Shown here: piece after piece, positions 34,157-43,017 of the stretch | How the letters are laid out: each line of letters starts with the position of its first letter | Position numbering within the stretch: position 1 is the stretch's first letter | Assembly: GCA_020638555.1 (NCBI GenBank) | Contig: JACKII010000001.1 | Span: 372,001-436,000 of the forward strand | DNA length: 64,000 bases | Source of the DNA: Alphaproteobacteria bacterium | GTDB taxonomy: Bacteria; Pseudomonadota; Alphaproteobacteria; Bin95 | Direction of reading: 5' to 3' | Translations under genes and position numbers: made by a program | Notes under the pieces: model-generated | What the model was told of the DNA's origin: nothing | Seen by the model: the letters and a program-made list of their open reading frames with translations, nothing else | Database searches by the model: none

Positions 34157-35350
34157 TCAAAGTAGCCCGTCGAGCAACAGGGCCGGAACGGGATCATTTG
34201 TGGTTGCCGCCGGCGCGTTCGGCGGACGCACGATCAGGGCGTCCGCCTCGGCCAGCGCCGTGAGCATGGAACTGTCCTGCCTGGCGAACGGCACCACCCG
34301 ACCGTCGGCATCGAGGCGCGCGCGCATATAATCCTGGCGGCTGCCATTCGGTTCCAGATCGGCGCCGGTCCGGCAGTGTGCCGGCTGTGGAATGCCGCCG
34401 GCGCGGCCCTGCAGGGCGAACAGCAGCGGGCGCAGGAACAGCACGGCGCAGACCAGCGAACTCACCGGATTTCCCGGCAAACCAAGCACTTGGCTCTTGC
34501 CCATCGTGCCGACCATCAGCGGCTTGCCGGGGCGCATGGCAATCTTCCAGAAGTCGACGGCGAGACCGTCCTGCTTCAGCGCTGTCTGCACCAGGTCGTG
34601 CTCGCCGACGCTGGCGCCGCCGATGGTCACGAGAACGTCCGCATCCCTGGCCGCCGCGGCGGCTTCGCGCAGCGAGGCGACGGTGTCGTGGGCGACGCCC
34701 AGCAGCACCGGCTCGCCGCCGAGGGCGCGCACGAAGCCGGCCAGCGCCGTGCTGGTGGACGCGACGATCTGACTAGGGGCGATCGGCTCGCCGGGAAAGA
34801 CGATTTCGTCGCCGGTCGCGAGAATCGCGACGCGCGGGCGGCGAATCACCGAAAGCCAGGGGTAATCCATCGCCGCGGCCAGCGCCAGTTGCCGGGGCGA
34901 GAGCGCGGTGCCGGCAGCCAGCCGCAGGTCGCCCGCGCCGAAGTCCAGGCCGGCGGCACGAACATGGCGGCCCTTGGGCTCGGCTTCCCTGATCAGGATC
35001 TGGTCGCCGTTCGCCTCGGTGTCCTCCTGGATCACCACGGTGTCGGCGCCGGCCGGCAGCGGAGCGCCGGTGAAGATGCGGACGCACTGGCCGGCCTGCA
35101 GGTTCGGCTCGTAGATGCCACCGGCGGCGACGGCGCCGACCTGGGTCAGCGTCACCGGCACGCGCGCGATGTCGGCTGCGCGCACGGCATAGCCGTCCAT
35201 GGCGCTGGCGGCGAAGGGCGGCTGGGTGCGGCGCGCGGCGAGCGGGCCGGCGAGGATGCGGCCGGCGGCATCGGTCAGCGCCACGGTCTCGGCCGGCAGG
35301 ACGGAGACGCCGGCGACGACGCGGGCCTGGGCTTCTTCGACAGGAATCAT
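34157..35350 (-). CDS. moeA: Molybdopterin molybdenumtransferase MoeA
   Basis: A 397-residue enzyme that inserts molybdate into adenylylated molybdopterin. It begins MIPVEEAQARVVAGV, followed by PFAASAMDGYAVRAADI, GAPLPAGADTVVIQE, RRPRVAILATGDEIV, TIGGASVGEHDLV and LGLPGNPVSSLVCAVLFLRP. These are the MoeA blocks in order. Its start overlaps the moaC stop by ATGA. Length is typical. Confidence 0.95.
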   Translation of the reverse strand: MIPVEEAQARVVAGVSVLPAETVALTDAAGRILAGPLAARRTQPPFAASAMDGYAVRAADIARVPVTLTQVGAVAAGGIYEPNLQAGQCVRIFTGAPLPAGADTVVIQEDTEANGDQILIREAEPKGRHVRAAGLDFGAGDLRLAAGTALSPRQLALAAAMDYPWLSVIRRPRVAILATGDEIVFPGEPIAPSQIVASTSTALAGFVRALGGEPVLLGVAHDTVASLREAAAAARDADVLVTIGGASVGEHDLVQTALKQDGLAVDFWKIAMRPGKPLMVGTMGKSQVLGLPGNPVSSLVCAVLFLRPLLFALQGRAGGIPQPAHCRTGADLEPNGSRQDYMRARLDADGRVVPFARQDSSMLTALAEADALIVRPPNAPAATTNDPVPALLLDGLL

Positions 35351-35850
35351 CGCGGGTTCGCCTCATAGGTTCCGGATTTGCCGCCGGCCTTCAGCAGCAG
35401 GCGGACGTCCTGAATTTCCATGGCTTTGTCGATGGCCTTGCACATGTCGTAGACAGTGAGCGCGGCGACGCTGGCGGCGGTCAGCGCCTCCATCTCGACG
35501 CCGGTGCGGCCCTTGAGCTTGCAGGTGGCGCGGATGTCGACGGCGTTGGCCTCCGGCACGCATTCCAGGTCGACCGTGACCTTGGTCAGTGCCAGCGGGT
35601 GGCAGAGTGGGATCAGGTCCGGCGTGCGCTTGGCCGCCATGATGCCGGCGAGCCGGGCGACGCCCAGCACATCGCCCTTGCCGATGGCACCGGCCCGGAT
35701 CGCGGCCAGGGTCGCCGGCTGCATCACCACGCGGGCACCGGCGGTGGCGGTGCGCTCGGTCTCGGCCTTGTCCGAGACATCCACCATCTGGGCGTTGCCG
35801 GCGGCGTCGAAATGCGTCAGTCCCGTATCGCCATCGCCACCGTTCATCAT
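35347..35850 (-). CDS. moaC: Cyclic pyranopterin monophosphate synthase MoaC
   Basis: A 167-residue enzyme of the first molybdenum-cofactor step, turning 3',8-cyclo-GTP into cPMP. Family marks are LTHFDAAGNAQMVDVSDK, RVVMQPATLAAI, TPDLIPLCHPLALTKV and GVEMEALTAASVAALTVYDMCKA. The start overlaps trpC by ATGA; a second Met directly follows, so 166 residues is equally possible. It forms a coupled trpC-moaC-moeA run. Confidence 0.95.
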   Translation of the reverse strand: MMNGGDGDTGLTHFDAAGNAQMVDVSDKAETERTATAGARVVMQPATLAAIRAGAIGKGDVLGVARLAGIMAAKRTPDLIPLCHPLALTKVTVDLECVPEANAVDIRATCKLKGRTGVEMEALTAASVAALTVYDMCKAIDKAMEIQDVRLLLKAGGKSGTYEANPR

Positions 35851-36662
35851 GCGGCCCTCGCGAGCAGGGTCTTGGTGGCGGCGGTGACGTCGTCCTGGCG
35901 CATCAGATGCTCGCCCACCAGAAAACACCGGGCGCCCACCGCGGCCATGCGGGCGAGGTCCGCCGGCGTGCGCAGGCCGCTTTCGGAGACCAGCAGCCGG
36001 CCGTCCGGCACCAGGGCGGCCAGTTCCTCGGTCACGGCGATATCGGTGACCATGGTCTTGAGATTGCGGTTGTTGATGCCGACCAGTTGCGCGCCCAGCG
36101 CCAGCGCCCGGTCCAGTTCCGGCGCGTCGTGCACCTCCACCAGCACATCCATCTGCAACGCCTCGGCGGTGGCCGCGAGGTCGGTGGCCTCCGCATCGTC
36201 GAGGCAGGCCATGATCAGCAGCACGCAGTCCGCGCCCAGCGCCCGGCTCTCGCAGATCTGCCAGGCGGTGAGCATGAAATCCTTGCGCAGCGCGGGCAGG
36301 GTGCAGGCGTCGCGGGCGGCGGCGAGGTATTCGTCCCGCCCCTGGAAATAGGGCGCGTCGGTCAGCACGCTGAGGCAGGCCGCGCCGCCATCGGCATAGG
36401 CCCGGGCCAGCGACGGCGGGTCGAAATCGGGCCGGATCAGGCCGCCGGAGGGCGAGGCTTTCTTGATCTCGGCGATCAGGCCATAGGCGCCGGCGTCGAC
36501 TTTCGCCTTCAGCGCGCGGGCGAAGCCGCGCGGCGGCTGTTGCAGCATGGCTGCGGCGAGCAAGTCCTGCTCGCTTTTCTGGGCCTTGCGCGCGGCGACG
36601 TGCGCCCGCTTGTCGGCACAGATGCGGGCGAGGATATCGGGCAGGTCGGGCTTGCTGCTCAC
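35847..36662 (-). CDS. trpC: Indole-3-glycerol phosphate synthase
   Basis: A 271-residue TIM-barrel enzyme of tryptophan synthesis, closing CdRP to indole glycerol phosphate. Motifs: LIAEIKKASPSGGLIRPDFDP, CLSVLTDAPYFQG, LRKDFMLTAWQI, GINNRNLKTM and LLVSESGLRTPAD. It starts with GTG, overlapping trpD by GTGA. It is a single-function protein, not fused to TrpF. Confidence 0.96.
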   Translation of the reverse strand: MSSKPDLPDILARICADKRAHVAARKAQKSEQDLLAAAMLQQPPRGFARALKAKVDAGAYGLIAEIKKASPSGGLIRPDFDPPSLARAYADGGAACLSVLTDAPYFQGRDEYLAAARDACTLPALRKDFMLTAWQICESRALGADCVLLIMACLDDAEATDLAATAEALQMDVLVEVHDAPELDRALALGAQLVGINNRNLKTMVTDIAVTEELAALVPDGRLLVSESGLRTPADLARMAAVGARCFLVGEHLMRQDDVTAATKTLLARAA

Positions 36663-37684
36663 GCGGGTGTGCCTCCGGTGGCCTGGACCAACGCCGCCAG
36701 CTTGGTCGCGGCGCTGCCGTCGTCGATGGCCTTGGCGGCCAGCGCGACGCCGTCTTTCAACGTGGCGACCTTGTCCGCGACGATCAAGGCCGCGGCGGCG
36801 TTCAGCAGGACGATGTCGCGGTACGGCCCCTGCTCGCCGGCCAGGAGGGCGCGCAGCGCGGCGGCGTTGTGCTCCGGCGAGCCGCCGACCAGGGACCGGA
36901 AGTCCGTCCGTGGCAGGCCGGCGTCTTCCGGTGCGATCTCGAAGATGGAAACCTGGCCGCCCTTCACCTCCGCCACATGGGAGGGGCCGGTGGTGGTGAG
37001 TTCGTCCAGGCCATCGGATCCGTGCACGATCCAGGCATGCTCGGTGCCGAGCTGGGCCAGAACGCGCGCCTGCGGTTCGAGCCAGTCGCGGGAGAAAATG
37101 CCCATGAGCTGCCGCCTGGCCCCGGCCGGGTTCGACAGCGGCCCCAGCAGGTTGAAAATGGTGCGGGTGCCCAGTTCCACGCGGGCCGGGCCGACATGGC
37201 GCATGGCACCGTGGTGGCGGGGGGCCATCAGAAAGGTGATGCCGGTGTCCCAGATCGCCTTCTGCACCAATGCCAGATCGGCGTCGATATTGACGCCCAG
37301 GACGGCGAGCACATCGGCACCGCCGGACTTGCTGGACAGCGCGCGGTTGCCGTGCTTGGCCACGGGCACGCCGCAGGCGGCGACGACGAAGGCGACGGCG
37401 GTGGAGATGTTGTAGGTACCCTTGGCGTCGCCGCCGGTGCCGCAGGTGTCGATGGCGTCGGGCGGCGCCTCGATTCCCAACACCTTGGCGCGCATGACGC
37501 GGGCGGCACCGGTCAGCTCCTCGACGGTCTCGCCGCGCACGCGCAGCGCCATCAGAAAGCCGCCGATCTGCGCGGGCGTGGCCTCCCCCGACATCATGAT
37601 TTCAAAGGCCTGGCGGGCTTCCTCTTCCGCGAGCGGGTGGCGGTCGGCCACCTTGGCGATCAGAGGTTTGAAGGCGTCGCTCAT
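36659..37684 (-). CDS. trpD: Anthranilate phosphoribosyltransferase
   Basis: A 341-residue enzyme that joins anthranilate and PRPP. It has DTCGTGGDAKGTYNIST (PRPP-binding), VPVAKHGNRALSSKSGGADVL, MAPRHHGAMRHVGPARVELG and RTIFNLLGPLSNPAGA. Length is normal. It starts 18 bases after the trpG stop. Confidence 0.97.
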   Translation of the reverse strand: MSDAFKPLIAKVADRHPLAEEEARQAFEIMMSGEATPAQIGGFLMALRVRGETVEELTGAARVMRAKVLGIEAPPDAIDTCGTGGDAKGTYNISTAVAFVVAACGVPVAKHGNRALSSKSGGADVLAVLGVNIDADLALVQKAIWDTGITFLMAPRHHGAMRHVGPARVELGTRTIFNLLGPLSNPAGARRQLMGIFSRDWLEPQARVLAQLGTEHAWIVHGSDGLDELTTTGPSHVAEVKGGQVSIFEIAPEDAGLPRTDFRSLVGGSPEHNAAALRALLAGEQGPYRDIVLLNAAAALIVADKVATLKDGVALAAKAIDDGSAATKLAALVQATGGTPA

Positions 37685-37702
37685 GTCTCGGCGTCTCCGG
37701 GT

Positions 37703-38338
37703 TCAGGCCAGGGCGTGCAGGCGGCGGGGCGGCAGCGGCTTCGGCGTGCCGGTGGGCAGGCGGCCGCCGGTGGCCAGCCCGAGGAAATTGCCCAGCAGTT
37801 GGTGGCCGGCCTGGCTCGCGATCGATTCCGGGTGAAACTGCACGCCGTGGATGGGCAGGGTGCGGTGCCGGAAGCCCATGATGAGCCCATCCTCGGTCTC
37901 GGCGTTGATATCGAGGCAGTCCGGCAGGCTGGCCCGTTCCACCAGCAGCGAGTGGTAGCGCGTCGCCTCGAACGGGTTGGGCAGGCCGGCGAACACGCCC
38001 GTGTTTTTGTGATGCATGCGGCTGAGCTTGCCGTGCATCGGCTCCGGCGCGCGGATCACCCGCCCGCCGAAGGCCTGGCCGATGCATTGGTGGCCGAGAC
38101 AGACGCCCAGCAGCGGCAGTTTCGCCTCGGCCGCGGCGGCGACGAGGTCGAGGCAGATGCCCGCCTTGTCGGGGTCGCACGGGCCGGGCGAGATGACGAT
38201 GCCTTCGGGCTGCATCGCCAGCGCGTCGGCGACGGAGAGGGCATCGTTGCGGTGGACCGCGAACTCCGCGCCGAGTTCGCCCAGGAAGTGGCGGAGATTG
38301 TAGACGAAGCTGTCGTAGTTATCGATCAGGAGGAACAT
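37703..38338 (-). CDS. trpG: Anthranilate synthase glutamine amidotransferase component
   Basis: A 211-residue class I glutaminase that feeds ammonia to TrpE. It begins MFLLIDNYDSFVYNL, with ISPGPCDPDKAG, the catalytic cysteine in LLGVCLGHQCIGQAFGG, and the His/Glu pair in GVQFHPESI. The ATG at 38338 gives the family N terminus; a TTG nine bases earlier is unlikely. A palindromic repeat separates it from trpE. Confidence 0.96.
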   Translation of the reverse strand: MFLLIDNYDSFVYNLRHFLGELGAEFAVHRNDALSVADALAMQPEGIVISPGPCDPDKAGICLDLVAAAAEAKLPLLGVCLGHQCIGQAFGGRVIRAPEPMHGKLSRMHHKNTGVFAGLPNPFEATRYHSLLVERASLPDCLDINAETEDGLIMGFRHRTLPIHGVQFHPESIASQAGHQLLGNFLGLATGGRLPTGTPKPLPPRRLHALA

Positions 38339-38348
38339 GGCATTCAAC

Positions 38349-38450
38349 CGTCATTGCGAGCCGAAGGGCGAGGCAATCCAGGGGCGGGTCGGGGCGGGGG
38401 TGGCGGGCAGCCGGGATTGCGTCGTCGGCTGCGCCATCTCGCAATGACGC
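38349..38450. repeat. GTCATTGCGAG-type palindromic repeat inside the trp operon
   Basis: Left arm CGTCATTGCGAGCCGAAGG (38349 on) and right arm ending CTCGCAATGACG (to 38450) are complementary at the ends, with GCAATCC/GGATTGC further in. The same outer words recur at 48890-48981. This is a known kind of dispersed intergenic repeat in bacterial genomes. Here it occupies most of the 146-base gap between trpE and trpG. Confidence 0.85.
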
Positions 38451-38484
38451 CATCGGAAGAAGGGGTTGCGCATCGTTTTGCCCC

Positions 38485-40005
38485 TCACTGCGGCGCGTAG
38501 CGGACGGCTTCGCCGGCGGCACGCACCAAGGCTGCGGCCTTGTCGATGCTTTCCTGGTATTCCGCCGCCGGGTTCGAGTCGGCGACGACGCCGACGCCGG
38601 CCTGGACGTACATCTTGCCATCCTTCACCAGCGCCGTGCGCAGGCCGATGCAGGTGTCCATGGTGCCGTCGGCGGCGAAATAGCCGATGCAGCCGGCATA
38701 GATGCCGCGCTTCTCCGGCTCCAACTCGTCGATGATCTCCATGGCCCGCACCTTGGGCGCGCCGGACAGCGTGCCGGCCGGGAAGCCGGCGATGAGCGCG
38801 CCGAACGCGTCATAGCTGGGATCCAGCTCGCCCTCGACCGTCGAGGACAGGTGCATGACATGGCTGTAGCGCTCGATCTCGAACTGGCCCACCACCTCGA
38901 CCGAGCCGATCTTGGCGACGCGGCCGACATCGTTGCGGGCGAGGTCCAGCAGCATCAGGTGCTCGGCCAGTTCCTTCGGATCGTTCTGCAACTCCTCGGC
39001 CAGCGCCCGGTCCTCGGCTTCGGTGGCGCCGCGCCGCCGGGTGCCCGCGAGCGGGCGGATGGTGACGCGGTTGTCGCGCACCCGCACCAGGATTTCCGGC
39101 GATGAACCGACGATGGAAAAGCCCGAAAGATTGAAAAAGAACAGGAAGGGCGAGGGGTTCAGCCGCCGCAGCGCGCGATAGAGCGCGAACGGCGGCAGTT
39201 CGAACGGCACGGCGAAGCGTTGCGAGGGCACGATCTGGAAGGCATCGCCGGCGTGGATGTATTCGCGCGCCTTCAGCACGTTCCCCTCGAACACGTCGCG
39301 GGTCATGTTTGCCACCGGCTCCGGTCCCGGCCCCGGTGCGGCCGCGGAAAGGGCGCTGGCGGTCGGCGGCAGCGGCTGTTCCAACTGCTCCGCCGCCTCG
39401 ACCAGGCGCTGGTGGGCGCGGTCATAGGCGGCGCGCGCGTCCAGGCCCTCTGCCGGGCGCACCGGCGAGACCAGGGTGATGCGGTCCTCGACGCCGTCGA
39501 ACACCGCCATGACGGTCGGGCGGATGAACAGGCCGTCCGGCAGGCCGAGCGTGTCCGGCGGGGTGTTCGGCAGATATTCCATCAGCCGCACCATGTCATA
39601 GCCCATATAGCCGACCAGGCTGGAGGCCATGGGCGGCAGTTTCGGCGGCAGGTCGGGGATCTGCGCTTCCTCGATCAGCGCGCGCAGCGAGGCCAGCGCC
39701 CCGGTCTCGCAGGGCCGGAAGGCGTCCGGGTCGCTCAGCGCCTGTCGGTTCACCTCGGCCTTGTCGCCGTGGCAGCGCCAGATCAGGTCCGGCGACAGGC
39801 CGATGAAGGAATAACGGCCGCGGCTGGCGCCGCCCTCGACCGACTCGAGCAGGAAGGCGTTCGGCTGATCCGACCCCAGTTTGAGCCAGGCCGAGACCGG
39901 CGTTTCCAGGTCGCTGATCAGGTGGCACCAGACCAGTTGCGGCTTGCCGGCGTCATACGCCGCCCGGAATGCGGAAAAGGCAGGCTCGATGGCAAGAGAG
40001 GTCAT
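38485..40005 (-). CDS. trpE: Anthranilate synthase component I
   Basis: A 506-residue chorismate-using enzyme. The N-terminal FLLESVEGG region carries the tryptophan feedback site, and the C-terminal catalytic part has PLAGTRRRGATEAED, DLARNDVGRVAKIGSVEV, LIAGFPAGTLSGAPKVRAMEII and YAGCIGYFAADGTMDTCI. It starts 25 bases after ppiD, with no room for a leader peptide or attenuator. It is not fused to TrpG, unlike in rhizobia. Confidence 0.96.
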   Translation of the reverse strand: MTSLAIEPAFSAFRAAYDAGKPQLVWCHLISDLETPVSAWLKLGSDQPNAFLLESVEGGASRGRYSFIGLSPDLIWRCHGDKAEVNRQALSDPDAFRPCETGALASLRALIEEAQIPDLPPKLPPMASSLVGYMGYDMVRLMEYLPNTPPDTLGLPDGLFIRPTVMAVFDGVEDRITLVSPVRPAEGLDARAAYDRAHQRLVEAAEQLEQPLPPTASALSAAAPGPGPEPVANMTRDVFEGNVLKAREYIHAGDAFQIVPSQRFAVPFELPPFALYRALRRLNPSPFLFFFNLSGFSIVGSSPEILVRVRDNRVTIRPLAGTRRRGATEAEDRALAEELQNDPKELAEHLMLLDLARNDVGRVAKIGSVEVVGQFEIERYSHVMHLSSTVEGELDPSYDAFGALIAGFPAGTLSGAPKVRAMEIIDELEPEKRGIYAGCIGYFAADGTMDTCIGLRTALVKDGKMYVQAGVGVVADSNPAAEYQESIDKAAALVRAAGEAVRYAPQ

Positions 40006-40030
40006 GGGACGGGGCGCCTTCTAACGCAAC

Positions 40031-41914
40031 TTAACGCAATGCACGGTCGATCGCGGCCTTGTCGATATCGACATCGTAATTGGCCCGCACCGCCTGTTGG
40101 AAGGCGCGGGCGATTTCCTGGCGGCGATCGCGGTTGAGGATCTGGCGAAGCTGGGTCATCGCCTGTTCGGCGGTCTTGTCGTCGTCCCCCGGCTTCGGCA
40201 CGGTGACGTCGTCGATGCGCGCGACGAAGACGCGGTCGGGGCCGTTGACCACGATCACCTCTCCCTTCTTGGCCTTGAAGGCGGCGTCCACCAGTTCCGG
40301 GGTGGCGGGCGCCGGCGTTTGCGTGCGGGTGACGGCGGTGAGCGTCGTCTCGGCAAAGCCGGCGGTTTTGGCCTCGGCGCCGATGTCGCCGCCCGCGCGC
40401 ACCGCTTCCGCCAGCTTGTCGGCGGCGGTCTTGGCCGCTTCGGCGCGTTGCCGTTCGGTCCAATCGCTCAGCACCTTGTCGCGGATGGTGGCGAAGGGCT
40501 GCTTGGCCGACGCGATGACACGGTCGACGCGCAGGACGAAATAGCCGCCGTCGGGCGTTTCGGTCAGGACCGAGGTCTCGCCGTCGTCGGTCTGGTAGGC
40601 GAGCGCCAGGAACTGGCCGCCCTTGGGCAGGCCGTCGGGCCGGCTGCCATCGGCGGTCTGGCCGGTGCGGCTCACGCCCTTGAAGGTCTGCACCGGCATG
40701 TCGACGGCGTTGGCCGCATCCTCCAGCGTGCCGCCGCCGGCAATGGAATCCTCGACCGTGTTGGCCCGCTTGATCAACTCGTCGACGGCCAGGTCGAGCG
40801 CCACCGCATGGCGCAGTTCGTCATGGACCTCGGCCAGCGGCGTGGTCGAGGCCGGGTCGATGGCCTTGACCCAGAGCACGTGATAGCCGAACGGCGTCTG
40901 GATCGGATCGGTGAAGCCCGCCGCTGTCAGGGCAAAGGCCGGGCCGGCGAGTTGCGTCGGCACCATGCCCGCCTTGGTCAGCGAGCCCAGTTCCGTGGCG
41001 ACGCCGCCGGAGTCCGCGGCCACCGACACCCAGCTTTCGCCATTGCGCAGCCGCGCCACCGCCTTGGCCGCGGCGTCGGCGTCCGTGAACAGCAATTGCG
41101 AGATCGTGCGTTCCTCGGGGTGTTGGTACTGAGCGATGCGGGCCTCATAGGCCTCGGCGATGCGCTCTTCCGGCACCGCGAAATTCTTGGCGATGGCTTC
41201 CGGGCTGAGGATGATGGCGGAGATATCGCGCAATTCCGGCAGGTTGTAGGCCTTGCCGGTGCCGTCATAGAACGCCCGCAGCGGGCCGTCTCCCGGGTCG
41301 GCCGGCGCGACGAACCCGGTGTGCTCCTTGCTGAGCAGGGTCAGGCTGCGCTGTTGGGCGAAGAAGGCGTACTGGGTGTCGAGCATGGGCTTGGGCACCG
41401 GCGGTTCGGCCACGGCCGCGGCCAGCAGCGGGTCGCGCAGCAGGCGGCTTTGCACGTCGGCCAGGAATTGCGGTTCGCTCATGCCGGAACTGAACAGGAC
41501 CTGTTCGTAGCGGTTGCGGTCGAAGGTGCCGGTCACGCCGCGGAACGCCGGTTCCTGGGCGATGGCGGTGCGCAGCATGTCCTCGTTGGTGGCCATCCCC
41601 ATATGCTCCGCCTCGCGGTTCAGCACCTGGACGTCCACCACCCCGTCGATGACCTGGTCGTCGAGGCCCATGTTCAGGGCCATTTCCTGCGTCACCGTGG
41701 AGCCGAGGCGCTGGCGCAGGCGCTCCAGCGAGAAGTTGAACTGGCTGCGCAGGGTCGACTGACGCACGCCGGAATCGCCGACCTGGATGACGACCGGGTC
41801 CGGGTCCGGCTTCAGATAGTCCACGATCCCCCAGGCGCCGAACGAGATAATCAGCAGCCCGAAAAGGATTTTGGCAACCCAGCCGGTGGCGCCTTTGCGC
41901 ATTGCGGTAATCAT
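40031..41914 (-). CDS. ppiD: Peptidylprolyl isomerase of the PpiD/SurA type
   Basis: A 627-residue inner-membrane-anchored periplasmic folding factor. The N terminus is cytoplasmic, then one helix (ILFGLLIISFGAWGIVDYL), a SurA-N-like region, and a parvulin domain around residues 255-375 (EERTISQLLFTDADA, ending QTPFGYHVLWVKAI). A second degenerate isomerase-like part follows. ATG at 41914 has AAGGA six bases upstream; an ATG ten codons earlier is less likely. It is followed by trpE with a 25-base gap, so the two are probably co-transcribed. Confidence 0.88.
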   Translation of the reverse strand: MITAMRKGATGWVAKILFGLLIISFGAWGIVDYLKPDPDPVVIQVGDSGVRQSTLRSQFNFSLERLRQRLGSTVTQEMALNMGLDDQVIDGVVDVQVLNREAEHMGMATNEDMLRTAIAQEPAFRGVTGTFDRNRYEQVLFSSGMSEPQFLADVQSRLLRDPLLAAAVAEPPVPKPMLDTQYAFFAQQRSLTLLSKEHTGFVAPADPGDGPLRAFYDGTGKAYNLPELRDISAIILSPEAIAKNFAVPEERIAEAYEARIAQYQHPEERTISQLLFTDADAAAKAVARLRNGESWVSVAADSGGVATELGSLTKAGMVPTQLAGPAFALTAAGFTDPIQTPFGYHVLWVKAIDPASTTPLAEVHDELRHAVALDLAVDELIKRANTVEDSIAGGGTLEDAANAVDMPVQTFKGVSRTGQTADGSRPDGLPKGGQFLALAYQTDDGETSVLTETPDGGYFVLRVDRVIASAKQPFATIRDKVLSDWTERQRAEAAKTAADKLAEAVRAGGDIGAEAKTAGFAETTLTAVTRTQTPAPATPELVDAAFKAKKGEVIVVNGPDRVFVARIDDVTVPKPGDDDKTAEQAMTQLRQILNRDRRQEIARAFQQAVRANYDVDIDKAAIDRALR

Positions 41915-42063
41915 TGGCGCGTCCTTGAACCCAAACGGCAACATACGGAAAACTTGCGGGACGCCCGTATATAGAGTGACCGCGGCCCGGCAGCAACTGG
42001 CCCGGTCGCGGCGGATGTGCTAGGGGGCGGATCGAACGCATGTCCCGCAGCGGAGAACCCGAA

Positions 42064-42825
42064 ATGGCTGCCCTCAAAACCCTGATCGCCGGCAATTGGA
42101 AGATGAACGGCCTGCGCGCCGACGGCGTGACGCTGGCGAAAACCGTCGCCGCCGGTGCGCCCGGCGTCGTCGCCAAGGCGGACCTGCTGCTATGCCCGCC
42201 GGCAACGCTGCTCAGCCTGGCGGCAAACACGCTGGGCGAGCCGCTGCGCAACGGCCTGGTCAGCCTGGGCGGCCAGGATTGCCATTCGGAGGCGTCGGGC
42301 GCCCACACCGGCGACATCGCCGCGCCGATGCTGGCGGATCTGGGCTGCCGCTATGTCATCGTCGGCCATTCCGAGCGCCGCACCAACCACCGCGAGGACG
42401 ACGCCCTGGTCTGGCAGAAAGCCGTCGCCGGCCAGCGCGCCGGCCTGACCGCGATCATCTGCGTCGGCGAGACTGAGGACGAGCGCGACCGGGGCGCGGC
42501 GCTGGACGTGGTGCGCCGCCAGATCAATGGCTCCCTGCCCGACGCGGCGACGGCGGCCAACACCGTCATTGCCTATGAGCCGGTCTGGGCCATCGGCACC
42601 GGCCGCACCCCGTCGCTGGACGACATTGCCGAGGTGCACGACGCCATGCGTGCCCTGCTGGCCGAGCGCCTGAAGGACGGCGACCAGGTGCGCCTGCTCT
42701 ATGGCGGCTCGGTCAAGCCCGGCAATGCGGCGGAGATCCTGGCGCTGGCCAATGTCAACGGCGCGCTGGTGGGCGGCGCCAGCCTGAACGCGGCCGATTT
42801 CCTGGCGATCGCGGCCGCAGCCTGA
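42064..42825 (+). CDS. tpiA: Triosephosphate isomerase
   Basis: A 253-residue glycolytic TIM barrel. The N-terminal lysine is in AGNWKMNG (12-19 region), the electrophilic His in VIVGHSERRTNH, the catalytic Glu in AYEPVWAIGTG, and the phosphate loop in LLYGGSVKPGN. The ATG at 42064 has GGAG upstream; an in-frame ATG eight codons earlier is not conserved. It is divergent from ppiD, an order common in Alphaproteobacteria. Confidence 0.97.
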   Translation: MAALKTLIAGNWKMNGLRADGVTLAKTVAAGAPGVVAKADLLLCPPATLLSLAANTLGEPLRNGLVSLGGQDCHSEASGAHTGDIAAPMLADLGCRYVIVGHSERRTNHREDDALVWQKAVAGQRAGLTAIICVGETEDERDRGAALDVVRRQINGSLPDAATAANTVIAYEPVWAIGTGRTPSLDDIAEVHDAMRALLAERLKDGDQVRLLYGGSVKPGNAAEILALANVNGALVGGASLNAADFLAIAAAA

Positions 42826-42833
42826 GGATCCGT

Positions 42834-42938
42834 GTGCCCCGGACGGTGCGGAGCGCCGATCCGGGGCCGGCTTCCTCCATCGAACACCGTCGCCCGTGTT
42901 CGCACGCCGAGAGCGGCCCCGGCTCAGGGCCGGGGAAC
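42834..42938 (+). repeat. Composite three-hairpin repeat, copy D
   Basis: Left hairpin CCCCGGA...TCCGGGG (about 42838-42865), core CGAACAC...GTGTTCG (about 42880-42903), right hairpin CCCCGGC-TCAG-GGCCGGGG to about 42935. It is the only copy between two genes on the same strand (tpiA and the ThDP enzyme). Confidence 0.84.
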
Positions 42939-43017
42939 GATGGCGGTCGACGGTGGGGAGGCAGGGCGCTAGGCTTCCGGCCTCTCTTCTGACGCCCCAA
43001 GTGCGGAGACCGTTCCC

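Noticed and set aside
41915..42063. Promoter for tpiA or ppiD with a GTATATAG -10-like word
   Set aside because: A TATATA-like word exists, but no -35 element lies at acceptable spacing on either strand.
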